Positions 46,725-60,190 of a stretch of 64,000 nucleotides of DNA are shown here, piece after piece. Position numbers and translations under genes: made by a program. The notes beneath the pieces were generated by a model, which saw only the letters and a program-made list of their open reading frames with translations, had not been told where the DNA came from and did not search any database. This DNA is from Cardiocondyla obscurior. Taxonomy: Eukaryota; Arthropoda; Insecta; Hymenoptera; Formicidae. Within the stretch, counting starts at the first letter, position 1; each line of letters starts with the position of its first letter. The stretch is from assembly GCF_019399895.1 (NCBI RefSeq), contig NC_091870.1, forward strand, positions 7,609,001 to 7,673,000. The letters are read 5' to 3'.

Positions 46725-49700
46725 GCGTTATTGAATTGCGAAAGTTAGGGCGATATCATACGACGGATAGGGCTTTTCGATTCGTTTCGTGTAACATCGC
46801 GTCGAACAGAACGGCCGCCGCAGGCATATAGTGGCGTCTGACCTATGCGCTTCTAGTGCTGCGGGCAGCTCCGAAGTGTGGGAACTCCTCACCTCGGAGC
46901 CTCCCGACGACCTTTGCCGCAACCTGCAACCGCATATCTGCCTGCACTCAGCATAGATATCCCTCCGACGCGCCCTTTTTTCATGCCGCTTTCGCCGGAC
47001 CAAATGGAGTCTTCACGGTAACGGGTTCAAGGTAGACCATTAACTGTGACGTAGTCCACATCATCGTTTCGCCGGTTCCCCAAGAGAACAGCATTGAGCC
47101 TGATTACGCGCCTCGGGGCAGTTGCCAAAGCAACGTTACCCATTTGCGAGCGCGAGCATTTATCTCGTTCCATATGTGCTTTTCATCTCGATATCGCCGT
47201 GTCTCGCGTATCCCGTGATGGTAATCCTTCGGGCGTCTTTTGTACGCGCCTCGTAACACGCCTTGATGTTATCGTTATATCGTCGTAATTAGACGGGAAT
47301 TTCTTCCCGCGGCTCGATAGACGGTTTGATATTTGACTTGATTTTTTTTTAGAAAATTTGGGTCGAGGAAAATAGAACCGCGTCGATAATATAGAGTAAT
47401 TAACGATCAGGAAATAAACAATAGAGGCGATCGGAAATAGCATTAGGAGTTCTAATGTAAATGACTAGGTGCCTGGCGTCAAAGACAAAAGATCCCGAAT
47501 TTCGAGACCGTCTATCTCCTCTATTTTTTCCGTCCCCTACACGCGTAATTGACGTATAATAATTGCTTGCGTCTTTAAAACCGATAAAAATGGCCGCAAT
47601 TTACACCCGAGGCGCAGAGCTCGATAATCTCGCGTAACATTTTTTTATTTTTTTTTCTTTCCTTTTTTTTTTCCTCAGAGACCGATAAATTAGGTCCATC
47701 GAATTCTACGTTCTGCTCGCAATGCCGATAGCCCGCGGGACCTTATGCATGCGTATGTCTATTCGTGTGGCATATATTAGCGACGAAACGTCGTGATTAA
47801 CATCGTTTCGAAGATAGCGTCGCGGCCCGGGGCAAAAATTTATGTGAAACGCGACAACAAACCGGCCGTTTAATTGCTGATTCCCGTGCCACCGCGAGCG
47901 GCAATTTCTACCGCGAGTTAACCTGAAAATTATATGCCACCGCTTAACGGGTGTCGTGGAATTATATTGGTATTTCGCAAAGCCAGTCGTAAGCTTTGCC
48001 ACCTTAATCCTATCGAGAGATTACGTTTTTAAAAAAAAACGTTTTAATGAAAATCTCACACGCATACTCCTTTTACATTATTAGATAATCCGCCAGATAC
48101 TGTCCGACGCGACAGCACCGGTTTACTAACGCCGTTTAATCGGTTTCGGATATATTCCGCGCTAATTACCACCGAGATGACACGAATGAGTCGAATTTAT
48201 TCCCACTTGCATGCGCCGTGAATCATGACACCGTGTACGTTGGGTTGCAAAGACGAAGGCGCCTCCGATCCAGCAAATTCAGTACGAGTAAAAAATTCGT
48301 TCCACGTTTAATTTAAAAAATTTGTTAATTTAATATTTTATTGAATTATTTTTATTTACAACATTTAATTATTAAGAAATGAAAGACCAGAGATTTATAA
48401 CGCGAAAGCTGTATTTCATGTTAAAAATGCGTTAGGCGCGTTTCGAGTGCGATATTTTAGTATTTGAAACGAGCAATTGTTTAAGCTGCCTTGTTGACGA
48501 GGGCGTATTGCCATAGCTCGAGAAAAATCTTTGAAAAAAAATAAAAAAAGAATTAAAAAAAAAACGTAAAGTTAAACGAGATGCATTTGTCATCCGGCCT
48601 CGTGTAATTTTACGACAATTCCGCCGCGCGGGGCGTCGTGGGTGTAAGCAATTTTCCAGTTCATCTACCAATTCGGCCTCAGACTCCTACGCGATCCTGA
48701 CAAACGTGACTTCGAGCTTCGAGGTCTGTTCCCTTTGTGTTTGGTCAGCCAGCGTGACCGAGGAATGCCGCGTCGACTTTATCTGCTCAGCGACACTCGC
48801 TCGCTACGTTTTCTTTATCACGCAATTAATCCACACGCGTAAAACAATCGACACACCGATGATAGCTTGCCACAAAAAAATACGTAACGTCACGCTGATA
48901 AAATTATAGTCGTGTCCAGATACAATCATAATTCGAGCAGTTCGATCTCGATCGAAATACTTAGAATTGAGAGCATATCGATTTCCCAAGATTAATCCAC
49001 GCGCAATTAATTATCTCAGATTGAATAACTAGTTGAAGGGAACTATAAAACATTTACAGCATTGAAAATTAAAAGCCTTAACATTTAATAAATCAATAAA
49101 CCCCAACTACGAAATAAATAATAAAAATTTATTTAAAACGAATAATTATAAAAGCGATATAAAATTAAATCTAAACCGCTGTTGTTCGTGGTCGTATTTT
49201 GCATAAAAAATTTAGAAAAAATTACCATTTATTCCCACCGACTCCTTTCACAAAAGTGAAAGAAAATGTTTAAAAAGAAAAGCGCATGCCGATGAAAATA
49301 TCTGACTAACAGCGACGAATAGTTTATATCCAACAACGCGGCCGTAAAAAATTTCCCTGGCAGGTAAACATGACGTATCGATGTCTTGGCCCCGGAAATT
49401 GGCGGTCGTGGTTTTGCACGCGTCACGACGACTTTGCAAAATTTATTAATCCGCTTTAGGGCGTGCGCGCCTATTCACGGGAATTTTCTGACGCAGTCCA
49501 GTGAGTTGTTTATGTGAGAGCGTAACGCACGGTAGAGACAAATTTTATTCTCGGCCTGTCTCGATGTCCCCCCCGACGTGATGTCTGGCGGCCACATTTT
49601 GTGAGCGCCCCGACAATTTTCCGGAATCCAGCGCGCGATCGTAAATCAGATTGATCTAGACCATGGGAAAATTAAGCGAGAGTTGCGAGCAGACGACCGA

Positions 49701-51480
49701 AAACGGCCGTGATTTGTCCGCGACGTCTAATTACAGCCGGGACGACGATCGCATGATGCGACGCTCGCAGCTAATTTGAATGATTGAGACAGCGTAATCG
49801 TCACGCTCTCAACAGCTCGCGCCGGTGGATATTCATCCATCGCAAATTTTTATATGTTCACCGTGTTCGTCACATAGGCAGCTAGTAATTATTCTATTAT
49901 GCGGCGATTTATGTTGCATGCCGCGGCTAGTACATCACGCGAGTTCGAGAGGGCGGATTCCATCGCGAGACAGTCGTGGGAAACCTAATTTGATGCTGCA
50001 TACATTATAAAAAATTACTATAAAAATAAAAAAAAATATATTCTTTTCTTTTTTTAATAAAGCTATTATTTTATTTAATATAATTATGTTAAATTATACA
50101 AGGCGCGCGCTTCGCGTCATTTACTCTAGTTTCTTTTACGTTAAAAAAAAAAACGCGGTTTTACAATTAATAATTTTCAGCAACAAATTACGACCACGGA
50201 ATTTCCGTAATTAGACCGCGCGCGTTTTTTTTTTATTTTATTATCTATCGCGTTTCATTCCGTAGCGGGTAAGCATAATTCAAAATACAGGCCGATTGAA
50301 ATAAGGCGATCGTACAGTTTGCGCAACAACGGGGTATCTGAAACAATGAGGTACTCGATTCGATTACGAATTCCGCAGTTCGTCTTTCATTCCCGCCTAC
50401 AGGAAGCGCATCAGAGAGGAGGAGGCCGGTTTGAAATTGCCAGCTGCGGCTTTGGATTTATAAAGGACCGACCGGCAGAGACCGACGTGGCGATCCGATC
50501 TTGTCGATTCTCCGAGCCCGGCTCGCGCAAGTGTGTGTCAATCGCGTCGTTGTGCTTCTAGCACGTCGTTCCTCGGTCGAGCGAGAAGGCCCGCCGCCTG
50601 CTCGGTTCCCATGAAGCTGCTGACGGCGTCCGGCGGCATCTCATTGGTATTCCGGGCGACTGCCGGTGGGAAGGGGTGCTCTATTTTACGAGCGGTTGTA
50701 TATGATCTCGACAAATTGGCCTTTGCCAGATTTCAGCGTGAAAAAAGGAACGGGCGGTGGCGGGCCGCCCGATAGTAACGACGAGAGCTTCGCTCCCAGC
50801 TTCGCCTCGCTCCGACCGCGCATATTTACAAGTTCATAATTCGTACCTCGGGCCGGAAATTGCTTTTACACGTCCGACGCGAGATACGCGTCAAAGCGCG
50901 TCCGAAAGTAAGTCTCTCGCGAGGTCCATAAAAATTTCGGAAGTTAATAATAAAGCCTCCTCCTCGAGTCGCGGCCCCGGCGCCGGCGAGATGAAGTTGC
51001 GAGACACATCGGTCTAAATTATTCCTCCCGGATAATTAGATGGGCATGACGGCTACGCGGAAGGGCCATTATCATCGCGCCACGCATTTTTCTCCGCACC
51101 TAAGCAGGCGCTCACTCTCGTCAAATCCCTATAGCCATACATCAGTGTTACGAGAGACTGATCGTCGGAACGGTAGTCGTCCGGGCCACAAACGCGCCGG
51201 CTTATTTCGACAGAGTCATTCCGCACGCAACGCCGTGTTCTATTCCCCGGCGTAGGTAATCAGAGCGCTTAATTATCGGAGCCATTTCGTATACAAGGCG
51301 CGCTGTATCAAACCGCAGGCCGCGCGTTCGCGTACAGCATTCCCAAAGATCATAACGAGACGACAAAGAAAAGGGCGGCTCGGCCGCGGACAAACGAGTC
51401 CCGATATAATAGAGAGAGAGTTGAAACAGAAGGGAGTCAAGAGAGGAAAAAAAAAAAGAAAAAAGAGAGAAGTCGATAAA
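46725..51480. other. Non-coding stretch
   Basis: No gene supported. 47640-47680, 50030-50060 and 50225-50245 are T- or A-rich. 48290-48580 and 49020-49250 are AT-rich. 50320-51030 is CpG-rich with overlapping frames. Nothing is bracketed by a convincing splice pair. Confidence 0.5.
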
Positions 51481-51505
51481 GGGGGGAGGGAGGGAGGGAG
51501 GGGGG
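51481..51505 (+). other. G-quadruplex motif
   Basis: Five runs of three to six G separated by single A bases (GGGGGGAGGGAGGGAGGG and on). With loops of one base this is a textbook parallel G-quadruplex motif on the plus strand. No promoter or exon is identifiable beside it. Confidence 0.75.
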
Positions 51506-52782
51506 TGCCGCGGTCGAATGAGGTGACTCTAGACTAATTGGCTTCCGTTGCTTTTTCATGGGCTGCTGCTTTTCCCATAAATTAACTTTACGCGATGCTT
51601 TAATTAAACTACCGTAGGTCGTGCCCCTGAAATATTTCAGATAGAAACGAAAGAAAACGACCGTCTTCGCTGGCATACCTTCCACATTGCCATCAATTTA
51701 TTACGAACGCCGTGGCAGCCGGAACTATTAAAGCTCGACTTCGACAGAATCCAGGCGTCATCTTTCACGACTTCACTACGGTAGCGAGGCGGTGATTACA
51801 AATTAATGTAAAAATTATTGAAATTTCGTTAAATGGTTGGTTGATTTAATTTCGGATAACGAGAGCGTAGTCCGGTGAGTTCGAGCGCATATTTTACACG
51901 GGCGGCGACGAACGATCCCATGTGTCGAAACGAATGAATATTCAACGTGTGATAGCTCTATCTCCGGTGAACGAGTAAATTGAGATTCCTCTCAGTCGTA
52001 CGGGACGCCTCATTTGACTTAGACGACCGTGTCAGCTGGCGTTCGCACGAGCGCTCAATACCAAAGGACATGTATAGAATTCCCCCGTCGTATGCCAAAT
52101 TATCGCAGACTTCGGCTACTTTAGCCCGTCCGCTGTATCGGGTTCCACGCTACCGGTATACACTGAGGTTATTCGATCTCTCTGCAATGCTTTGCCAATC
52201 TGGCCCACCTGTCATCGGCGCACGTTTAATCTGACTAATGTGACGCGAATGTATTGGTAAAGCCTCTTTTTATCAGCCGCGCTTAAAATAAATTACTCTA
52301 CGTCACTTTGTGCTACTTCGTAAATGTAAAATAAATTTTTCCTCGTTTCAAGCTGCGTCGTAGATTATGTCGAATATTAATTTTATTTCTTCTACGTCTT
52401 TGATAAGACATTTGATAATGTGACATGAAGTAACATAATTTTTTTTTTTTTTTTAATTAAAATTTATTGGATCCATGATCACACGTAATTTTCAAATGAT
52501 AGTCGAAAATATAATTGTCTTGTAATCGAAAATCAGAAGAATCGTTTAACTTCTTCAAGAACAAAATTTCGGCGGCGAAGAAACCCGTGCTCTTCAACAC
52601 TGTCACGAAGTGGTATTTTAACGATCTAACGACATGTCCGCTTGGCTGACATTGTCTGCTCAGAATAACGATTCTTGACTCTTAGTTGTTCTTGTCAGAT
52701 AGGTAGGGCTCATCTCGATGCCTTAATTGGATCTCGTGTTAGTCCATTATCACTATTTCGGTAGCGGCCAGCAGTTAAAAAA

Positions 52783-52810
52783 TTTCTTTCTTTCTTTCTT
52801 TCTTTCTTTC
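52783..52810 (+). repeat. TTTC microsatellite
   Basis: Seven perfect TTTC units. Confidence 0.9.
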
Positions 52811-53458
52811 GTACCCTTCGCTTTTTCGGCTCCCTTTCTTTTTTTTTCTCAATATATCATGAGTTATTAAATGTAAAAATCTAAAGAGCTCCTCTGAACA
52901 ATGACAATTATTTTTCAAATATTATTTCTACATTTTTAAAAGATAATATAATTTTTAAAACAATATATTAAGACGTAAAAAATAAAACAAAAAAAATAAT
53001 AAGTATTTAAAAACAAAGTGGCATAATTTCCAGCCCGAACAAAATTAAATTTTTCGTTAATCTTTTCGTGCACCGGATATGGAGATCTATTAAAGGGTTA
53101 CCGCTTCTCCGATATTCTATCTCTACTGTATGGTAGCACAGTAGTGCCTTTCTGTTATCTAAGCCTAGATCCGACACGGCCGCTCCCTTTCTCTAGTGCC
53201 CTTCAGGCATCGTTTGATCCTTACGAGGACTCCCGCCGACACAAGACCCTCAGACGGTTTAAAGACTCGCTCTATCGTATCTCGGCAGTCTTGAATCTTA
53301 CGAACTCGGATTTCGATAAATCCCCTAAGGCGGGCGGGCTTTCGCGTGGAGGACAATAATCCATCCAATATTTCAAATAGCCTTTTCATGTTACTTCCAT
53401 CGCGGCGTCGTTGACTTATTAATTTCTAGGCATGCCGATCCCCGGAAATTCCCGTGGT

Positions 53459-53478
53459 CCTCCCCCCCCTCCCCCCGG
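53459..53478 (-). other. C-run; minus-strand G-rich motif
   Basis: Runs of eight and six C separated by T. The minus strand is G-rich and could stack into an imperfect quadruplex. There is no associated gene feature. Confidence 0.4.
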
Positions 53479-55230
53479 CCACGGTTTGGTCACACGGAGC
53501 ACGCCGCATACTTCGCGCCACCCCGTTGAAAAGTATTAATACGCATCCGCTTTGCATTTTATTGTGGGCATTAATCAGAAAGGTCCGCGCCGAAATACGT
53601 ACAAATAACTTGTCGTTAAATCGAAAGGACGCGCGTAAATAATCCCGTCGTCTCCCGCGGACTCGTGCGTACGTTTATGCACGTGCGTGTATTATATCAG
53701 CCAGCGGATACCACTTTTTCATCAAATAGACTAATTATCAAACGAGAGGCGCGCCGAAAAACACGCGCGTGCACCTGGGCCGTGCAAATAAAAGGACAGC
53801 ATTCCAATATTCTTCCGGAAATCTAACGGCACCCGGCGGGGCCAACGTATGCCGGCGTGACGCGTACAGGTGATCGACGTCGAGTGCGATGCGACACGAC
53901 GCGATACCGGACTTAATATTACGGGCACGCTCGCGCGCAAATACAATGACTGAGCGCAAAAAGGCCCAGGTGATGCCGAACGTCGAGCGGAGCCGGCCGG
54001 CGAACGACGGCGGAAGGGTAGTCAGCGAGGGAAGGGTTTGATCACGGTGATCACGGCGTGTAAGATTGTACCAGTTTTTCTACGGGCTATTGATACCGTG
54101 CAGGCCGTTCCCTCGGGTCTCCCCTTTCCCTCCCCCTCTCTCCTCGTATATGCATGAGTCCGCGAATTTCTTACGCGGTCGCACGCCCGTTCGTAAAACG
54201 AATCGCCGGCTACGCGTACAGCTTTATGTGCGTTTTTCGCCGCCTGAACGTTGAGAATCGTCAAACGGAAGAGGGGAAAAAAAAAAAGGAGAACAAGACA
54301 AATGCATTGTTTAATTTGATCTGCATAAATAAAATAATTAAACGTAATTAATGCAAACGGAAAGAAATGCTCGTTAAAAAAAATTGTCAGTGCGCGCATT
54401 TGATTATCGTACGTGTCGTTATATGTAGCATATGGATTCTTATCGAATAAAATAATACGCGTTATTACTTTAGCGTAACGCCGGAGATTGCACGCGAGAA
54501 GAGACGTTTCGTAGACGTATACGCAAGCACACGGTCGTCAGAATTAAATGCCAAAAGCGAAATGCCAAACGGTTAAGACGTGAGATCCTTATCTGAGGCT
54601 ATTTAATCAACTGCGATGCCCAGCACGAAGTGCTATTTTATTTCGAAACAAAGAAGCGGCGAACATAAGCGCCCGGCGGAAGTAATGTCTCGTGACGGAC
54701 GAGGCACGGTAATGAGATATGCGTTAAGACATTTCTTTTTTTCTCTTTTTTTTTTTTTTTTTCCTCCTTCTGCAAATTTGCAACGCGATGTCGGCATAGG
54801 CCGATGAACAAGCCGCGTATCGCGTGTATCGCCACGCATGGGCGCGGTGAAGTGGGTTCAGAAAAACTGCCGAATACTCCTCCGCGCGTAAAAGAACGTC
54901 TGTTATAACCCCTCGTTAGCTCGTTACCGAATGCCACGCAATACACGAAATCTCGCGATCCATCTCGTGGAACATGGGGTTTCGTGCCAAAGGACGCGAT
55001 CCGGCCGCTTGTTTCGCCAAGGAATTAAGGTTTTATCCGACGGCGGGGAAGGGCAGCAGTACGGGGGAATGAATTCTCGCGGAGCCGGGAGCCAATTATT
55101 GGCTTCTCGGCGCGGATCTAAAAGCACCTTCTCTCCCGTGAAATCGATAGGACCCGATACGCGCGCATCCGTAAGCCTCCCGCTTTCTTTACCTCCGTTT
55201 CTCCGTCCTCCTCTCGCCGGTGAGGACTGA

Positions 55231-55644
55231 AGAACTGGAACGGGCCATATTCGACACCTCCGGGGCCTGATTAACGCCGCCAGCGTTAATTATGTTTCGA
55301 ACAGACGGCCTAATTGCCGACAATGGTACGAGGGGAGGCGGGGAAGAAAGGGTCTCGCTCGCACGATCGACACACCGCCGCGCCGTCGTCGCCGTCGTGC
55401 CTCTCTAAACGAGATCAGCGGCTGTGTTTACGTGCTAAGCAGCCTAATGGAAGCGAGCCAGAAACTGGTTACGGAGAGGAGTTTCGGGGAAACGAGGATG
55501 CGCAGGAGCGTGGAAGCGCTCCTACGTGACGAAGGGATCCAATGGATTTTCGTAGAATACGGGATAAAAAACGTTTACGCTTCTTTATCTTCCAGCCGGT
55601 CTCTTTTACGTACATTAGATTCAGTAGCAGCACGCAGCGTTTAA
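55231..55644 (+). other. Long open frame, possible exon, unrecognised
   Basis: The frame is open for 137 codons between a TGA at 55228-55230 and TAA at 55642-55644. The last ~65 codons, from an in-frame ATG at 55447, have balanced composition (MEASQKLVTERSFGETRMRR, then EALLRDEGIQWIFVEYGIKN). Upstream residues are Arg/Pro-rich and look random. No family is recognised. No strong acceptor with a pyrimidine tract precedes it. It may be a chance frame in CpG-rich DNA. Confidence 0.17.
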
Positions 55645-57631
55645 AAACTCGATCATGAGAGCCGAATGAATTTCTCAATCGTTTCCCTTGCAAATTTATT
55701 CAACGCGACGCCACATCTCAAAGCCAACTATCTCGAAATGGGCGCGGGCAGAGGACGGAGATAAAATTACGCAAAAAAACACGGCGTCACATACGTCGAA
55801 GTGAACTGCAATGCAAAGCAGGACCGCGGGAACACGTTCACGAGGCGCGGGATACATAATGCATGCGCGACGTGCACTTTCCTTGCAGCGTGCGCGAGGT
55901 CGAAAAATCGGTTGCCGGAAGGTTTCTCGTTACCGTCGAGACGCGTAAAAATTTCCATCGGTGCGAGTAAACATTTGCGCCGGCCCGACGTGGCCCAGGC
56001 TCATCGTAAAACCGCGAGACCGTTTAGAAGCGTTTACAGCAGGTTTACGACTCTCCTCTGTACCCCGTGAGCTGGAGAAAGGGGTTGTAACCCAATAAGA
56101 ACATGCACGCGCGCACGCACGGCGACGCGGAGGCTCTACACAAAAGAATTTTTACGGTCTCGCGTTACCCAGCTGGAACCCTTTCTCGCGCGCTCTCCCC
56201 GCTCGGTCCGAAGGAGCCGGAACGAAGAGCACTTCGTGGACTAGGAACAGGTTCCGAAAGGAAGAGCTCCTAGACTCTCCTCGCGCTGGAAACGCTCCGC
56301 TACTTTTTACCCGGCTCGTTAAGTCAAACGCGATGAAGATCTGAGGAATACGTAATGCCGAGAACATTGAGCTCGGCGCGGGTCCGGTTGTCGGTGATTC
56401 TTAAAGGGAACGCTGGATATGTTTACTCTGATAAATTTTGATCTCTTCCTCCGATTAAGGACTCCGAGGAGTCGAAGAAATCTTTCGTTGTCGCGGTCGG
56501 GGGGAGGAAAATAAAATAAAATAAAATAAAGTAAAACAAAACAGGTGATCGTGAGACACTCGGACGTGGAACGGAACAAGACGGAGATACGCCGCGACGA
56601 ATGTACAACAAGAATTTTATAGACGCGCTTCGTTATTTTTAATTTTACGATTCACCTGCTTTTTTCGAGAAACCTTTAACACGCGTTGTTATTATAGAGC
56701 AGAATTTGCGAAAAAACAAGACGTCGCACGACCGAAACGATGTAATGGCCGGCTGCGAAATCGAGAGCAAACACTCCGCGGTATCCATTTACCGAGTTTC
56801 GTTCTTGTCGATTCGTATCATTGACAGATTTAGGGAAAAGCGGTATCAAACAAGGAGCCGATTTAATTGGCACGACGAAATCCCGCCTTGCTTTCTCTCT
56901 TTCTTTCTTGCGCACTTCTCTCTAGCGGGAATATATGTTGCGAACGCGGTGAATTCATTTCGCGCGCTCTAATGAATTCGAAACGCGCAGTTATCGGTGC
57001 GTAAAATTTCGCGCTAAACATTGCTGGAGCCTGACGGTAGTCACGGCGCTGCGAAAATGCCGCGTGGAATACGAGAGAATAGCGATAAACGCTCCGACGA
57101 TTTTATTCTCTGCACCAGAAGCGTCGATAAAAAAAGAAAAAATTAAAAAAAATTAAGAAAATAAAAAAAACGAGAGAAAATAAAAAGCTTGCCGCAAGTT
57201 TACGACTGTACAATTGTCCTCCGCGTCCGCCTATCAAATTTGCATTTCGAATGTTAAGTAAAAGAAAAGATTAACATATTAATCGCTTCGTACTAGTTAA
57301 ATTTTTTTTTCTATTGATCTGCAAATTTTGCAAATCTCGTGGAATTTTTCAAAAATATACATCGTTTTTTTTCGTATTGATTGGGGTATAAAAAAGAAAA
57401 TAAAAATTTTATAAAGAAAAGATGAAAAGAACGTAATTAAGGAACAATAGCACTTGCCACAACGGTCACAATTGGCAATAGAAGAGAAGGGTAACGAAAT
57501 CATTGAGGGACCTGCTGTTTTCCTTTAGGCCCCAACAAAACTCTCCTCGAGAATGAATACGATCATTAATCTGTAGGGAAACTGCGAAGAGTCATTGATC
57601 GAGATCCATTATTCTCGGTATATTTTCGTAG
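55645..57631. other. Non-coding stretch
   Basis: No gene supported. CpG-rich patches give short overlapping frames, and 57125-57180 and 57300-57425 are A- or T-rich. Confidence 0.5.
56508..56530 (+). repeat. AAAAT microsatellite
   Basis: Four to five AAAAT units followed by degenerate GTAAAACAAAAC. Confidence 0.8.
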
Positions 57632-57852
57632 GATCGCAAAGACCGCAGGATACGATACCTAGGACTTTGATGAAGGGGCACGGGGACTCTCGAGAGGTGC
57701 GCGTTCTCGCTGACAAATTGTCTTCGCTTCGTCACTGGACCCTCGAAACTGTTTCGTGTTTCGATACTCAATCTGCCCCGTCTCGTAAGATGAAAAGCGA
57801 AGAGGACAAGCAACAATTCGAGAACGATGGTTCATTAGTCAACGAGAAATGA
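57632..57852 (+). other. Possible terminal coding exon, unrecognised
   Basis: An acceptor-like TATATTTTCGTAG ends at 57631. After two bases the frame is open for 72 codons to TGA at 57850-57852. The C-terminal end is hydrophilic and protein-like (KMKSEEDKQQFENDGSLVNE). No domain is recognised. The pyrimidine tract is short and no upstream partner exon is known, so this is tentative. Confidence 0.2.
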
Positions 57853-59975
57853 GCCTTTGTTAATTTTTGTGTCCATGACCGAACTCCGGGGCAGGTTGAT
57901 CGATCAGAATCTGAAAAGTTACCGAAACTGCTAGGTTGAAAAAAAAAAAAGAAATCTTGAGAACTCGTTTAAATTACGCCCGTAACATTTTTTTAGCGAT
58001 AATATAAGATACGTTAAAAATTATATAAATGCTCGTGACCGTCATTAATAGATCATATTTTTAACTTAGAAAAAAAATTTTCAAAACTTTCCATCCCATT
58101 TACATATTACAAGCATATCGTACGTAATTTCGTAGTATTAAAAAATTCAAATTAATAACTCGGCATAGCGTTCGATAATTTACGGCAGTTCTCCATCTAC
58201 CCCGAAATTAACCTCGCATCCCTCGATCACGCTGACCAAACAGAGCTCATCGTATCAGCTTATAATTCAATGGCAGCGATCGTCGGTGCATCACGCGAAT
58301 CATGAAAACGATACGATCGGGGGCCCTCTCCCTTCTAAACGCGCAGCCGGGATCCGAACACCGAGCAAGGTAGTAAGTAAACTTAGCAGCGGGCTAATCA
58401 ACGAGAGCCTCCTGCTAGCGAAACGTGAAACGCACTTTTAACAGTAGTGTAAACGCACGCACGCGGCGCGCATCTCACGCTCGTTCGCACCTGTACCTAT
58501 ACCTGAATCTCGAGACGGCGCTCTCTCCTCTCGATGGGGGCCATACGGAGTTTAGTGCCCGTAATCTTCCCGTCTCCTCTAGGGCCGTGCCTAACGGACA
58601 AGACAAGCGGGAGAGCGTCTCGCGCCTGTAATTTTCACACCGTTCGCCCAGTTGGTTTGCAAATGTGCGAATGATAGCTCCGTTCGACTCGGCTCGACTC
58701 GTCTCGGCCGAAGATGATTGCAGCACGCGCGCGCGCTCATTGTCTTCCTCTCTCTCTCGATCTGAAAGCGCAGGGATGAAGAGAGGGCGGAAGCATGATT
58801 CGTCTTTCGTTCAACGAGAAAACGAACGCGCGATTTTGGCGTCGGCGAGATGCGCCTTTTGCATATCGGCCCTCTGGATATATTTAGCCGTCGGGATCGA
58901 CGCGATGTCGGGAGGGGAAGCACGGTGCAATTTCGATACCCTTGTTAACGAAATTCGACGTGCCGTCCACCCTTCGGAAATCTTATGACTTCGAGGCTAA
59001 CCCCCCCCCCTCCACCCCCTCGCGGTGTACAGCCGTTCCTAAGTATCATTTTCGAGGCTTCATTTGCTTTAATGTGAGCGAATTCGTACCTTCGCTGCAA
59101 TACGGTGAGATACCGCACGGGAATCGCTCGCGCTTTTTCTTCTCTCCGAAGCAAACCCTCAAACGTGAATATTTAGTACTTCCTTTTTTTCTCTACATCG
59201 TTGTATATCAGTCGGAGAATTTATTCTTCGAATTCCGTGAGCAACGTAGCGTGAAACTGTGATAAAAACGATACCGCGAACATTGCGGCGAATGAAAAAT
59301 ATATAGCCCTTAATCAACCCGGCCGTGGGCTGCGGTTTTTTATCTCGCGACAAGATCGCAAATGGGCGCGGGAACCCGTCCGAACTTATTAATTTTTACA
59401 TTAACGCGGGTTTCATTTTCGAAAATCGCAACTTAGTCGCCGAGATGAAAGCAATCGTAACAGCTTCCGTTAATATATTCATGATGCCAAATATCACGTT
59501 GCGTCCGCGCTTCATTACCGCCCGCCTTGTTTTCTCGAAATCATTTAACGTCAATTTTCGCAAATAAGTTCGGTGAAATTTTAATATTGATTTAAAAGAA
59601 GAAAACGAAAGCCCCGATACGGGCCGTAAAAAGCGAACAGCTCGAAACGCAAAGTGGGTGCCGCTTTTGATGCACGCGAAACGCTGCCGATTTCGATGCC
59701 TCCGAGTGTATTTCATTTACAATTACATTGACATTCGGGAATGCAATTTCGATGCCTCTCGCGGTAATAATCACGCGCTTGCCTTAATGCACGAAATTTG
59801 ACGATTGCGCCGTAATGCACGGTTACATATCGGAATTACACATGGCAGCGGACTTACGCGATATCGCCGGCGAATTGTACAAATTGACGTGTGGCATGCG
59901 ATGCAAAAATTGAATATTTCCATACGATTAAGGTGCACGTACGTTGATAAGGAGATATGAAATTTGCTGCGGGGA
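57853..59975. other. Non-coding stretch
   Basis: No gene supported. 57930-58180 is AT-rich and 58420-58980 CpG-rich with overlapping frames. A C-run at 59001-59019 is noted separately. Confidence 0.5.
59001..59019 (-). other. C-run; minus-strand G-rich motif
   Basis: Ten C, TCCA, then five C. Read on the minus strand this is G-rich with few tract breaks, so a quadruplex is possible but imperfect. Confidence 0.4.
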
Positions 59976-59978
59976 GCG

Positions 59979-60159
59979 GCGACGGCGGCTAGCGTACGTG
60001 ACTTCCCCCTCTCGGCCGCCGAGTAGTAGAGGGAGATAGTAGTAGAGCGCGTTCCCCCTCATTCCTCTGTGAACGATTCTCCGCGACACACGTACGCACG
60101 TGCTTCGTGTGAGATTCGACGCACCCCACGCCAAGATCACGTACGCTAGCCGCCGTCGC
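59979..60159. repeat. Perfect 23-bp inverted repeat enclosing 135 bp
   Basis: GCGACGGCGGCTAGCGTACG-TGA at 59979-60001 is exactly the reverse complement of 60137-60159 (TCACGTACGCTAGCCGCCGT-CGC). The arms are GC-rich, unlike the AT palindromes elsewhere. The loop is purine/pyrimidine mixed with a smaller CACACG...CGTGTG hairpin at ~60089-60112. No target-site duplication is obvious, so it may be a foldback or MITE remnant, or a transcribed long hairpin. Confidence 0.75.
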
Positions 60160-60180
60160 AGCACCACGAACGCAATTCCT

Positions 60181-60190
60181 TACGGTGAGT
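60181..60190 (+). other. Splice-donor-like site downstream of the hairpin
   Basis: TTACG|GTGAGTATAC, with GT at 60185-60186, matches the 5' splice consensus at most positions after the junction. It lies 25 bp beyond the right arm of the inverted repeat, so the hairpin could sit at the 3' part of an exon. No acceptor or start is assigned. Confidence 0.25.

Larger units (their letters stand above)
51506..55230. other. Non-coding stretch
   Basis: No gene supported. It contains AT-rich 52320-52560 and 52850-53050, a TTTC microsatellite, a C-run near 53459, and CpG-rich patches with short spurious frames. Confidence 0.5.

Noticed and set aside
50400..50440. GAGAGGAGGAGGCCGG resembling the tandem-exon core
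   Set aside because: Only the purine-rich GAGAGGAGGAGG word matches. The CGGCGGAGCAAC end and flanking splice sites are absent.
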